NCBI GenBank assembly: GCA_013115125.1
Contig: JABANN010000158.1
Span: 1-59,185, forward strand
DNA: 59,185 bases
DNA from: Perkinsus olseni
Taxonomy: Eukaryota; Perkinsozoa; Perkinsida
Reading direction: 5' to 3'
Position numbers and translations under genes: made by a program. Shown here piece by piece: positions 11,451 through 22,600 of the stretch. A model generated the notes under the pieces. It saw only the letters and a program-made list of their open reading frames with translations, was not told where the DNA came from and searched no databases. How positions within the stretch are numbered: the first letter of the stretch is position 1; each line of letters begins with the position of its first letter.

Positions 11451-12039
11451 TTACTGGGCTTCTTCGGCGGGGACCTGCCAGCTTTCCTCTGTTGCCAAGC
11501 TACTGCCTGGAATAAACGTAAACCGTGATTACCACATAAAGTGGGTGCTGTTATCCATCTAGAGACGGCCCTACCTCCGTCCTTGGTATCGGCTTCGGTG
11601 GGGATGTCCTTTGATCCAACAGCGAACTTGACATTAGTCGAGTCCTCGATAAGTTTCTTGACCTTCTCGCAGTCGCAGAGCAACACCGTAATATGGCGCT
11701 TCGAGTTATCTCCGTCAGCCCTGTTGCCGTCGGCGACATCAATAAGCTTGCCTGTGACTGCCTCTTCGTCATCTTCGCGAAGCTTGACGTACAGCTTCAG
11801 TCTGTTGTTCCGCTCCTTAGAGGGGTTGGCTTCCACTCCCAATTCGACGGCATCGGACCACGACTCCTCTATGAGGGGGCAGATAGATTCTTCGTCGTCG
11901 TAATACATCAATCTGATGTCCTTGTCCACAAGATCCGGCCACGCAGTTCCTCGATACGGTTTTTTTCAATACGGTGTTCAATATCCATGCGGCAGCGAAA
12001 GGCTGCTTTTCTATAATGGAGCTTGATGGCATACCACAT
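11451..12039 (-). pseudogene. PB1-domain protein, probable pseudogene (paralogue of 13192-13927)
   Basis: The start ATG (12039-12037) gives MWYAIKLHYRKAAFRCRMD, matching the neighbour's MVAFAIKLHFKEEVFRSRMD. Further on it reads TAWPDLVDKDIRLMYYDDEE and CPLIEESW, matching TAWPELVHQDFRIFYVDDDG and CPLIEESW, the OPCA acidic motif of PB1 domains. The two halves are in different frames: relative to the neighbour, 19 nt are missing near 11949. A 68-nt intron (11507-11574, GTAGGG..TTCCAG) leads to a last exon GSSLATEESWQVPAEEAQ that matches the neighbour's spliced C-terminus, so gene structure is otherwise kept. PB1 domains pair with other PB1 domains in signalling scaffolds. Broken gene or assembly error cannot be told apart here. 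Confidence 0.65.
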
Positions 12040-12290
12040 CCTGGTTGCTCCCAGATTGGTTCTAGTTGGGTCAACAAGTAGTGCGCTAGCAAGGTGTTAA
12101 GTAACCCTTGCGCACTTGCGTGCTCTGATCGATTGCCGTTGCGGTCAAAAAATAGCTACAGCCGATGCTTTGTTTCTCGTTGGTGTGTGTGAATGTGTGT
12201 GAATTTATATTCCAACCTCGGTTCCGGCTTAGTTAGACTCTCCCTGATGTGCTTAGTTGGGGACTCTCTGTAGTCGAGCTGGGCAAGCGT

Positions 12291-12665
12291 ACTGGGATCG
12301 AGGAAAGTACGGTACGGAGTACGTTCCAAACTGAACACGTAGTACGGGTTCGGAGGACTAGTACGGAATTGTATTAAATCTTCCAACTTTTTGTGCTAAA
12401 TGGGCGTAGAGATTGAAGGTTTTAGGAAATACAACGTAAAAGCAACGTAACCTATAGTCGTGCGAGAAGGGCTGGGTTCTACTGAATGGGTAGCATCAGA
12501 ACTCATGTAGTCCATTCATTACACGGCACCGTTGCACATGAGAAAGGCATTAGATTGTGGCTAGAGAACTATACAGACGTAGTACGCCGTACTAGGGAAC
12601 GGCTGCGACGGGTAGTACGGGTACGGAGCCGTACTCGTACCCGTACCGTACCAAAACGTACCCGT
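12291..12665. repeat. Clusters of GTACGG/CCGTAC motifs
   Basis: About sixteen GTAC tetramers, mostly within AGTACGG, GGTACGG or their complement CCGTAC, are concentrated in two patches (12291-12370 and 12575-12665). The second patch is arranged partly as an inverted repeat around 12622-12650. The stretch lies upstream of the minus-strand PB1 pseudogene and downstream of the intact PB1 gene. It could be a degenerate tandem repeat or a cluster of binding sites; function unknown. Confidence 0.6.
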
Positions 12666-13191
12666 ACTGCCGCCCACCTCTACTCTGTAGCCCTGGCATC
12701 CAGTGCAATCTGACAGCTCGTCAGGAAGCTTTCCTCAGAAGTACATTCAAACAATTAGCTTCCTTTCGTCCTTGCAGGATCCGCTCATACATCCATGGGT
12801 CTGTGCCTGCCACCGTCACATAGGTTTCCGGGACTGAAAAAGTCCGCCAATCAAGTAGATTTCCCCCCTTCGATTAGCTATCTTCAGCCGGTGCTTTTTT
12901 CTCATTGATAGTCTCTGCCTCCCTACAGGTGAGTCATACTTTGAGGTACCTTCTGAGCCCGAGTATTCACTAGACTTCATCACTTCACCCATGTTGACTC
13001 ACCAGCCAGAGACTGTCAAGAAAGGATTTCTCTTCGAGACTCTCGAAGAGCTGGTTCGTGGGCCTTCGCTGCTAATTCTGGTCCACGAGCGGCAGTCAAC
13101 CATCCTACTAGAAAACTCAACTTTAGTGTGACGGGATGTGAAATGATGGATCATTGCTAATTCATGCATGCCGGTCATATACGTTATCGAC

Positions 13192-13927
13192 TCAGTCGTC
13201 ACCTTCCTCGGAACATTCGTGGTCAGTCAGTCCGTCACCTTCTGAGTCGGTGGTATGTTTGACTACCCAGCTCGTCTCAGTTTGGCAGCTTGAACCTAGG
13301 AAGCGCAAAAGCTTGACGTCCCTCGAAGTAGTCTCTGCACGCACAACAGATGATGGATCCCCTGCGCCTACCAGCGGGGCAGCTCGGGTCCCTATCACCA
13401 TGGCTCTCCTCGCCCTCACAGCAAGAACCTCCCTCTTCACACTTCTTGTCACGCATGCGCTTCATTAGAGAGCACGGGCATAACATCACAGTGACTGGAG
13501 CTTGACCCGCGCTTATGTTGCGGACTGTGATGACTCCATCTTCAATAGAACAACCAGTAGGCTCCCCTGACTCCACGTTGCTTGTGTCGACCTTGACAAC
13601 CGACGCCGCCGTCCCTTCTCTCTTCGACGACTCGTCACAGCGGAGCTTGAGGTAGAGCTTCAATCGACGGTCAACTTCTTTTTCTTCCTCGGCTTGTGGC
13701 CGTTCACAACTCAGCGTCACCACATCGGCCCATGATTCCTCGATCAATGGACAACTGTCCCCGTCGTCGTCAACATAGAAGATTCTGAAGTCTTGATGGA
13801 CCAACTCAGGCCACGCAGTTCTAGCAAGTCGGCGGAGATCCTCGACCCGAGGCTCCTCACAGGAAGCGTCCATGCGAGATCTGAAGACCTCCTCCTTGAA
13901 GTGTAGTTTGATGGCGAATGCAACCAT
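13192..13927 (-). CDS. PB1-domain protein
   Basis: Two exons, 13372-13927 and 13192-13295, are joined across a 76-nt intron (GTAGGC..TCCTAG), giving 219 residues. Residues 1-95 form a PB1 domain: a basic first strand with the usual lysine (AIKLHFKEEVFR), then the OPCA motif (RIFYVDDDGDSCPLIEESW) and RLKLYLKLR. Having both the Lys and the acidic motif suggests a type I/II PB1 able to form chains; this is family knowledge. After the domain come a VITVRNISAG segment, a Cys/Lys stretch (MLCPCSLMKRMRDKKC) and an acidic tail (DSEGDGLTDHECSEEGDD). The intron and C-terminus are matched in the broken copy at 11451-12039. Likely a cytoplasmic adaptor. Partner unknown; no kinase or zinc domain is fused to it. 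Confidence 0.8.
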
Positions 13928-14680
13928 TTATAAGGCCCGAGTTTGAAGCTTAGAATGCAGGCTCTCAAAGGTCGGACAATCGGACGCTGACTGCGCCATT
14001 TTCGAAGTTCGATATTTCCCGAACAGACCTGCCTGGCGCGTCGTGATTACTCGAGCATGGCATGCTGCAGTAGTCGTTCGAATATGACTCCTTCCTGGGG
14101 GCATCATCCGAGGAGCACCCGGCGCCTCGCTGCACGTCCTATGCTAAGGCGCACCCGAGGTTCCGTGCTGGCAGTTTCAGGTTCGAAAAACTGAAACGGC
14201 TGGCGCGGTTCGTTGCGCGCCCCATGGAGGCTCGCCACCCTCCCATATACCACGCGGCGGAAGAGCACTGCTAGAGTACGATCGTGGAACGGTTATTGAT
14301 GATACACTTCCTTCAACAACTGAGATGATCGGGGTCATGCAAGCCGCGTGTCGTATTTGCGACGTGCAGCCTGCATGACGCGCTTCTGCGGTCATCGCAA
14401 GCGTCTAGTACTACTATAGGACACAACAATACGATCAAGACAGATGAGAAAATATTTGGGTCCAGCAGGACGCTGCAGCAAACTATCATCAATTAAAGGG
14501 AAACAAGAGAGGCATCATGGCGTTCTGGTGGACGGACTGCACGTCACGGGTACATCCAAGACGGTGCCGTTCAGAATTCATTACTCGAGCGCGGGCCGAA
14601 GTGGCCGCCAGTTCCAAAGAAAGAGGTTATATAGAGAAATGACAAGCTAGACGAAACTATCCACTTCAATCAACAATAAT
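13928..14680. other. Intergenic region, no gene recognised
   Basis: This is the upstream region of the minus-strand PB1 gene and downstream region of the kinase gene. It is GC-rich at 14090-14240 and carries a short inverted repeat (CAGTTT/AAACTG) near 14167-14190. No supported gene was seen on either strand. Confidence 0.55.
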
Positions 14681-16210
14681 TCACCACGATGCAAAAGGAT
14701 CTTCCGCGGCGGTGACGATAGGGGCAAGGTCGGCTGAGTCCGGGTAGTCCTCGAAGTTGGAAGTATCAATACTCGACTTCACCGTCGGTTTGTAAGGCGA
14801 CGCGATCTCTTTCCTGTAGAGAGCCTCCCAGGAGATGCCTGCTCACAGACACACATAACACCCACGGAAAGCACGGGATCAACTGTCAATAGGACTGGTC
14901 CAGTCACGTGTTTCTGATAAGCGGCGATCGCGTAGAGGACTACTGATAGGGCAACTCACTTGAGAACCACTTGCACTTCTTGATGTCATCTACGCCGCCC
15001 CTCAGCGTGCCATAGCGTTTAGCTGCAGAACAATCAATCGACCTACAACAGCATCCTTCGACCAGGCCCTACTCAAGTCCGCGGTCAGGATCTTTTTCAC
15101 CAGTGACTTGGCGTGTTTGTCGAAAGATCGAGGAAAGACTATCTTGCCCGCGAGAATCTTCTGGTAGATACCTACTCAGCCAAATCAGCAGCCATACCAC
15201 AGCGCGAGCCTTACCCATCGGGTCCTCATCAACGAAAGGCGGATATCCAACCATCATCTCATAAGTCAAGATTCCTAGCGTCCACCAGTCCACAGCCTTC
15301 CCATGGCCCTGAGCAACGCTGTCCTCCCGTCGCTGAGGAAGGGGTTTCGATCACTTTATTCAACAGCACTTCGGGAGCAATGTACTCGGGCGTCCCACAG
15401 AGCGTATACGTGCGCTGCTCCACGATCTGACGACAACGGACAAGGACAACATCCGTACGGTCATTCTCACTTTGGCGAATCCAAAATCGGTGAGCTTGAG
15501 ATAGCCGTCCGCGCCGAGGAGAATGTTCTCCGGTTTCAGGTCTCGGTAGACGATGTTTCTAGAGTGCAGGTACTCGAAGATGCTCACAATTTGAGCCGCG
15601 TAAAACCGGGTAGCGTCGTTCCCGAACCGCCCGACTTTGCGTAGATGGGTGAAGAACTCGCCACCTACGACGTATCTGAGGACGCAGGCTAGAGCTAAGG
15701 ATAACTGATCAAGATATGCCGTCCTCACTCGAGGGCGAGGTAAAGGTGTCGTTCATCGTGGAACGAACCGTAAAGGTTGACTATCATCGGATGATGAATC
15801 GCCTTGAGGATAGTCTTCTCCGAGTTGATATGATCCACCTGACAGACATTCTCCGTTAACTCATCATAAAGCGGAACGAACCGAGCTGCTTCGTCTCAGA
15901 TTCCCGAGAACATATCGGCCGCGTCCGAGTCTCATGCCAAGGCCAGGCAGCTCCCTACTTGTTTGAGCTTAATTATCGCGGCCTTTTTAAGTATCTTCAA
16001 TGCGTAGTGCTTCCCAGTCGCTCTGTGCGTCACGAAGCGGACCCTCCCAAAGGACCCTGTGCCCAACGTTTTGCCCAGATCGAAGCTCTCCGGTATGCAG
16101 GAATCCAATACACAGCACTCCGCAGCTGGGGGACCAAGCGGCTGTTGGACCGACCCCACGGCCATGCTCGACAAGCTCATCACCGATACCGGGCCTTCGG
16201 CGTTGGGCAT
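14681..16210 (-). CDS. cAMP-dependent protein kinase catalytic subunit (PKA-C, AGC family)
   Basis: Eight exons read from 16210 downward: 15959-16210, 15729-15838, 15471-15675, 15355-15426, 15215-15308, 15073-15171, 14960-15022, 14681-14838. They total 1053 nt and 350 residues, the classical PKA-C length. Visible motifs: glycine loop GTGSFGRV (50-57), catalytic Lys72 in YALKILKK, Glu91, YRDLKPEN with Asp166, DFG with Asp184, and activation-loop Thr197 in [10 protein letters not shown]; the numbering equals that of mammalian PKA-C. The C-lobe continues with [18 protein letters not shown] and [18 protein letters not shown], and the AGC tail ends DPFASW. It phosphorylates Ser/Thr of basophilic substrates when released by the regulatory subunit. 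Residue 2 is Pro, so no N-myristoylation is expected. Introns are 43-121 nt. PKA is preferred over PKG, as no cyclic-nucleotide domain precedes the kinase. Confidence 0.93.
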
Positions 16211-16616
16211 CCGTCAGAGAAGATGTCACGCAAAGCTGAAGACCGTAGGGCTGGGTAGACCTCACAAAGAAGTAATGAAAGTCGACCTTTCTCTGGGACA
16301 GCGGAGGAATACGCGCGCAACAAGATGCGATCCCCCAATTGCCACCAATAGCGGAATCGCAAGCGAGCACTACCGATGGAACCACCAGCATCATCACCGG
16401 TTTCGAATGATACTCCTCGCTACCACCTTCTAGAGCCCATCTGGATGCTAACCCGACTTGCGCACAGCGGCGGTACGACAATCCCCTGAGTGCCGCGCCC
16501 ATAAGTTCTCTTTTCGCACACTCTGACGTGATTCAGCAAAAAAACCATTGATCGATGACAAACGCAACAGTGCCGGCTCTTCACTCAAGGCTTCACCGCA
16601 TGACATGGCCGGAATA

Positions 16617-19600
16617 TCATCTCTGACTAGGGCAACAATTATACACACACCCAGCGCTGGACGGGTCGCACTCCAATAACGAGGCGGCGCCGTAACCGCA
16701 GGCGTTCTCGGCCTGCGCAGTGAATGTTACATTCGCCGACACCGAGGGTCGCGGCCATTGGTGGTACGCGGTCGTGCCTGAGACCGGTAGCTCCTTTCGT
16801 GTCGGCAAGAAGACGCTTACTGTTGGTGCTGGTGCATTGAGCCACGCTGGTGCTGCAAATCTTATAGCCGCTTATGAAGGACCCACCCGCACTGGCTGGC
16901 GGAGACCAGCTCACGGCGATGAACGTACCCGTCTGAGGAGAATCATGACCGAATTGCAGTGGAGCAGGCCGGCCCGGGAGACTACCGTAATGTTGAAATT
17001 GGTGGGCGCTGAAGGCAGATCGCAACTGGTGGCCGAGAAGGCGGTGCTGAACTCCGACCAATCCTGTCGTCTGTTCCGTGCCCTCGCTCTGAACTGCCAC
17101 GTTACTCCGCTGGTCAAGTTAACCTGCAATACACCCAGCTTAACACACAGCAGTGGCCACAATCACCGCTCTACCTCAACCCACGGGTCTGTACCATTAT
17201 ACAGAATCTGGTAAGACGTGTCATTGACCCCACCCTGTAGCTGATACCTGCACCCACAACGGCCTCACGGAGATGAGGAAAACCTGGCTGGCACTACTCG
17301 ATGTTCGCCTGGTCGTCTCCGCCAGTATCAAACACTTCGCTCCACCGAAGCTTGATGGTGCCGGCACGCGGCCAGTCCGTGTCATTGCGCCAGATGGTAG
17401 CGGCAACTCCTACGCGGTACACTTTCACTCAGCAGCAGAGGGGCGGATACGCCCACCGTATGAAGGTCGATCCAGCGTCCATCCAGAGAGGTCAAGGTGA
17501 TTATCGTAGTCACTAATCAAGGCCTTGGACGGCTCACTGCAGTCGGATACCCACCTAAAGACATCAACACCTGACCGCACAGGGATCGATACCAGCAGCA
17601 TCACCCGAGAGAGTTTTCCGCCATCACGCACAGTTGGTACTGCTTCTTAGGCGCTAGGCTCGGCACCTCAACTGTGGTGATGTTGATCTGAGACGTGAAC
17701 ACCATGCCCGAAGGGGACGAGGCAATTTCCCAGGACAAGGTCACAACCCTGCGGGCTACACGAACTACGGCACGCCCGGGCTGTAAGTGATAAAAGCTGC
17801 GCCTGGGTGAAAGGGACCCGGACCATTGAAGTAAGCATCTTACATCAGAGGGGGGCGGGCTGCCGATGCTGCCCATCCATGTATTAGCCATACCCACTCC
17901 CACTTCCCACAGCTTGAACCGATACCTTCTCAGTGGTATACCTGACCAAGCTCGGTCAGCAGCAGCAGCAGCAGAATTACCCCCGGACGCCCACCATTAG
18001 AGACCGCGGCCGTCCACTGATACCGCAGCGTACTGCTGTTGCTTGCAAGAGTGTTAATGGGCTGTGTGGGGACCCCGGGAGAGCTGCCAGCCGTGAAGGT
18101 AACGATGTCACTGAGGGGCCCTTCCCCAATAGTGTTCACAGCCGATATACGGATCTGATAGTCCGTACCGCTGACGAGCCCAGTGAGGGTACAAGAGGTC
18201 GGATCTGTCAGCATCGAAAAGATGATATCAGCATCATCGCCTAGCCCAGACCGAGATCATCACATGGAATGAGGTCCCTTCCACAAGTCAAGTCTGGCGT
18301 GGCAACGTCGATGGCTGTGGTCGGGCCAGTGTTGCGATACACTCGGTAGCCCACAACTGTGCCGTTGTTCATGGCTGGCTGAGTCCAGTTGAGGCCAATC
18401 GTCGTATTCGAGGACGACAAACCGGCAATCTGCCATAACGCAAACCCTCAAGAGTCGACTACTGCTGTCCCTCCTACCTGACTGGGTACTGCCATCTTCT
18501 CGGGCACGCTGGCACAGCTCAGCGTGACTGAGGCGGAATCTCGGTAACCCTTCGTACTGTACACTCGCAGGTAGTAGGATATCTGATCAAACCAGACAAG
18601 TCCAAATCTGTGGACTCAACCGAAATTCCGGTAAGCTTCGAAAGAATAAAAAGAAGCGCTTGGAGACACCCATCACGAGCTGAAAGCGGGCAGACCACCG
18701 AGTACTGCATACTGCTGCGCAGCCGTACGTTTAAGTTTACGCCGTAGGTTCCCTCAGAAATGCATACAATCAACATAACCCTAGTCAAGTTAAGAGCCTC
18801 GGAAGAGGTAGTAGCCAGGCACCCACGGCTGGATAGAAACTCAATCGCCCTTAGTCTCAGCATCACCATCGCTATAGCCCTGGGTGTGGCCTACCTGCAG
18901 AGTAGCGCTCTGCCGACAGTCCATGTAGTGCTGCATCGCCCAGGACGCTGTTAGACTCGAATCGAAGGGGCTTGTGAGGTTGAGTCCAGGTGGATCCAAG
19001 TAGGGATAGACACTTTGCCAGGTGAGACCCGAGTGTTGGGCGAAGAGGCGGAAGCCTGTGATGGGACAGCCGTAGCTGACCGGTGCCAACCACCCGATCA
19101 GGTTGTGTGTGGCATTGCCATCAGCACGGAATGGAGGATCGGGCTGCTCCATCTGCTTGCAAGCACGCACCTGTCACGAAGATGTAGGAGCCAGGGATCG
19201 AACCCGCGACCTCCCTCTACCTCAACAATCTCGCTCCTGTTCCCTTCTGCAGCTGCGCTCTTCACAGCAACTTGGAAGTAGTAAGCCCGGCCAGCCACTA
19301 TACCGGTGGTAACCCTGTACGTCCTGGCTGCAGTGTTCAACACTTCGTCGTAGAGGCTCAGGCTCAGGTTGCTCGAACCCATGTAGATCAGAGTCGACTT
19401 CAACGGGGCGCCGTAAGTCAAACTGTTGTTCGGCACGGTCCACTTGATACCGACAGAGGTATCGCCTGATAGACAATGATGCTATCAACATTATAGTCAA
19501 TATAGACATAAATAAATAGTCATTATACGACACTGACCACCATCTACCGCACGCACTAGCAGTAAAGGGGAACTCACTCGTCGCGTCCTCGTCCTCCTCC

Positions 19601-22600
19601 ACCACTGGTGGCTGTGGTCTCTCAGAGCACCAGACTCGACTGACTGGGGAGTAGAAGCCTGGACCTCCCCCATTCAGTGCGGCAACCTGAAAGCCTCCCG
19701 CTTCGCCCCGGCGAGGGCGGGCAGGCCTACCTTGACATAGGTGTAATTGTTGTGGAGGTTATAAGTAGTGTTAGCCGCATCTCTGACGAACATACAGTCG
19801 AAGGAGAAGTATCGCGAGTATGCCGGGACGGCCAGGGGGTAACCCATGTTGTCTGGGGTAATGCCGGTGGAGACCTGTACACAGTGGCAGCTAACCCGAT
19901 AGCAGGAGGGAAGTAGGATCTCACATGCCAGCCTATAATCGAGCTGCCGCCATTGTCACCCGACCAGGTCCAAGTGACGGTCATGGTGGTACCAGCAACG
20001 GTGTAGTTGTAGTAGGTCGGGGCACTGGGAGCAGAGGGCATCGCTGCCGCCAAGTGGCTGGCTATTGGTGAGCTCAAACTGGTGCCCGTCTCACTCACAA
20101 CTCTGTAACGGGTCCGATACGTTCGACCTGATCAGAGACCAACCACCTTCATTCCCACTAACGGCCCTTTTCACGCGGATGGCAGCACAGCGGGCCGAAC
20201 CGGTATAGCCCCACTCTACCCGTAGTGAGACCTTCTATCGTGTAAGACCGCTGCGTAGCAGACCCTATCTTGACGGTGGTGTACAGACCATTGAGACCAT
20301 CATCATAGTCCACCTCGAAGCCTCTGACGGAGGCGCCATGAAGGCCCCCAGGCGATGGCCACTCGAGTCTCATCGAGGTCTTCGAAGAATACAACCGATC
20401 CACGGACAGGCCGGTCGTCGGGGTATCGGGCTTGTCCGAGCATCTGACAACGCAGGTAGACTTATTAGTATCAAATACTGAGTGTACCGATCTGAAGTTA
20501 CTGCAGTGTATCTATCAACACATAGGCTACTGCTAGTTCTAGGTAGTTTACCAGTCTGGTAAGCACCAGTAGCCTAGTAGTGCTATTGCTATATCGATGA
20601 TGGGTCTAAATACGCGCCCTACTGATATGATAGAAGACGACCCAGAGCCCACACAGTTCCAGATCTCAAATCTCACCTCCACTTGATATGATCGCTCCTA
20701 GCCGAGGTTCCTGCAATGTTGGCAGCCGACACCGCCAGGCAAAGATACCCCTGACTGAAGGAGCCAACCAGGCCACTGATTGTTGTGCAGTCCAGGGTGT
20801 GATTGAGCACTCCGCCAGAAGCGAAGACCGTCGCCTGGGCAATGCCGGGCCAGCTGTTGCAGTACACGTCCCCCGTGGCGTGGATGTAATAATAGTTCAC
20901 CTTCGCTCCGCCGTCCGAGACACCGTTCATGTCCCACGACAGGCTGATAGAAGCATCGGTGGAGTTGATGACAGTGAGGCCGATCGGAGCCCCCGGGGGG
21001 TCGGCCGCAGAGATGTTGACGACATTAGACTCGGCGCCCACTCCCGACTCAGAAATCGCCTGGACTTTGAAGAGGTAGAAAGCACCGGCAGTAAGGCCGC
21101 TGGCTGTGAACTCGAGCTGGCTGCCGTCGTTAATGTGATGCTGCGTGAAGGGACCTCCAACGCCGTTGTCAACATAAACGATCCAGCCGACCAGACTGCA
21201 GGAGTGAAGACCGGCAGTTGAGATGGAATAGCTGACTGTGATAGAGTCGGCGCTGCGACTAACCCTATGTGGTGGTGACGGTTGATCCGGCGTGTCACAG
21301 CACCGCGTTGTGACCACATCACTTCGGGCGGACTCACCTGAAAAGAAAGATACTCATCATCGCTGATCGCAGGATACCACGATTGAGCAGCCCAAATACG
21401 ACGAGGCCTCTGAGACTTCACGCATGTGAAGGGTCTAGTATTGATTGCATGTAAAGGGGCCTACCTGCTAAGTTGGTAGCTGTTACGTAGAAGTAAACAT
21501 ACTGTGCTTGCGTGCAGCTGGTAGCGAGGACCAGGATATTGGGAGCGATCGAGGAGGACGCCGTCGACCAAGTGACGCCGAAGTCAGTAGACTTGTAAAC
21601 AGCGTTTGAAGTAACCGGCGACCCGCCGTTGTAACCCGTGTTATTCCACCCGATCGTCACCGATGTATCGCCAACGCTCATAACCCTGACGTTTCTAGGA
21701 GCCTCCGGCACAGCAGCCGCCACAACAGAAACCGTGGGAGACCAGCCGCTACTGCCAGATTCCGTCCGAAGTTGGTACGAAACCAAGTACGTGAGACCGG
21801 CTTGCAGCGAGGTGAACTGATGCGTGGTCTGCACAGTACTATCGATATCGACACAGGACTTGTCCGCAGTGTTGCTGTCATCATCGTCGATACAAACTGC
21901 GATGCCAAGGTACTTGGCGCCGTAGAGGTCCGCAGTGGCGTGAGGGAGACTCCAACCCACAGTGATAGCAGTGGCTGAGGTAGAGACTAAAGTGGGCGCA
22001 GTCGACGGCGTACGAGGAGGTCCACTGCAGTGGACAGCAACCTAAAACGATGACCATACATCACGACAGGCAACAACTCTACGCGCTGTGAACTCACCGG
22101 TGGACTCTGGGCGCTGACCCCCGCCATGTTCTGTGCCGCTACTGCGAACCAAACGTATAGCATGGAGCTTGCCACCCCACCTACAACAGCGCAGGACTGC
22201 ACGTGCGTCCGACCCGAAAAGTTAGTCGCCGCGCCGTCGATGGTGGTAGAATGGTTGAAGCTGCTGCCATCAGTGCTCGTGTAGACCAACCAGGCCGTGA
22301 TGGGACTGCCACCGTCCACACCATCATGGTCCCACTCGACGGTGATGGCGTCATTGGTAGTGTCCGTAGCATGAAGGTTAGTCGGGGCCGTTGGAGCATC
22401 AGCTGCAGTCGCCGCCTCGGACACTGGGCTGCCACTAGAGCATCCCACCACGCTGCAAATCTCCACATATGCTCGGTAGCTGTGACCACGGACCACTCCC
22501 GTGGGGGTCCGCAACCACGCTGTGCTTGTGTCGTACACTCTGAAGACTGTATACTCAGCATCATCATCGTCAAGGTCGTCAATAGAAACCGTCCAGCCTG

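Noticed and set aside
16900-17000. Frameshift between FN3 pieces near the C-terminus of the giant gene
   Set aside because: A 53-nt intron (16933-16985) joins NFNIT to TGTFIAVSWSPP in frame.
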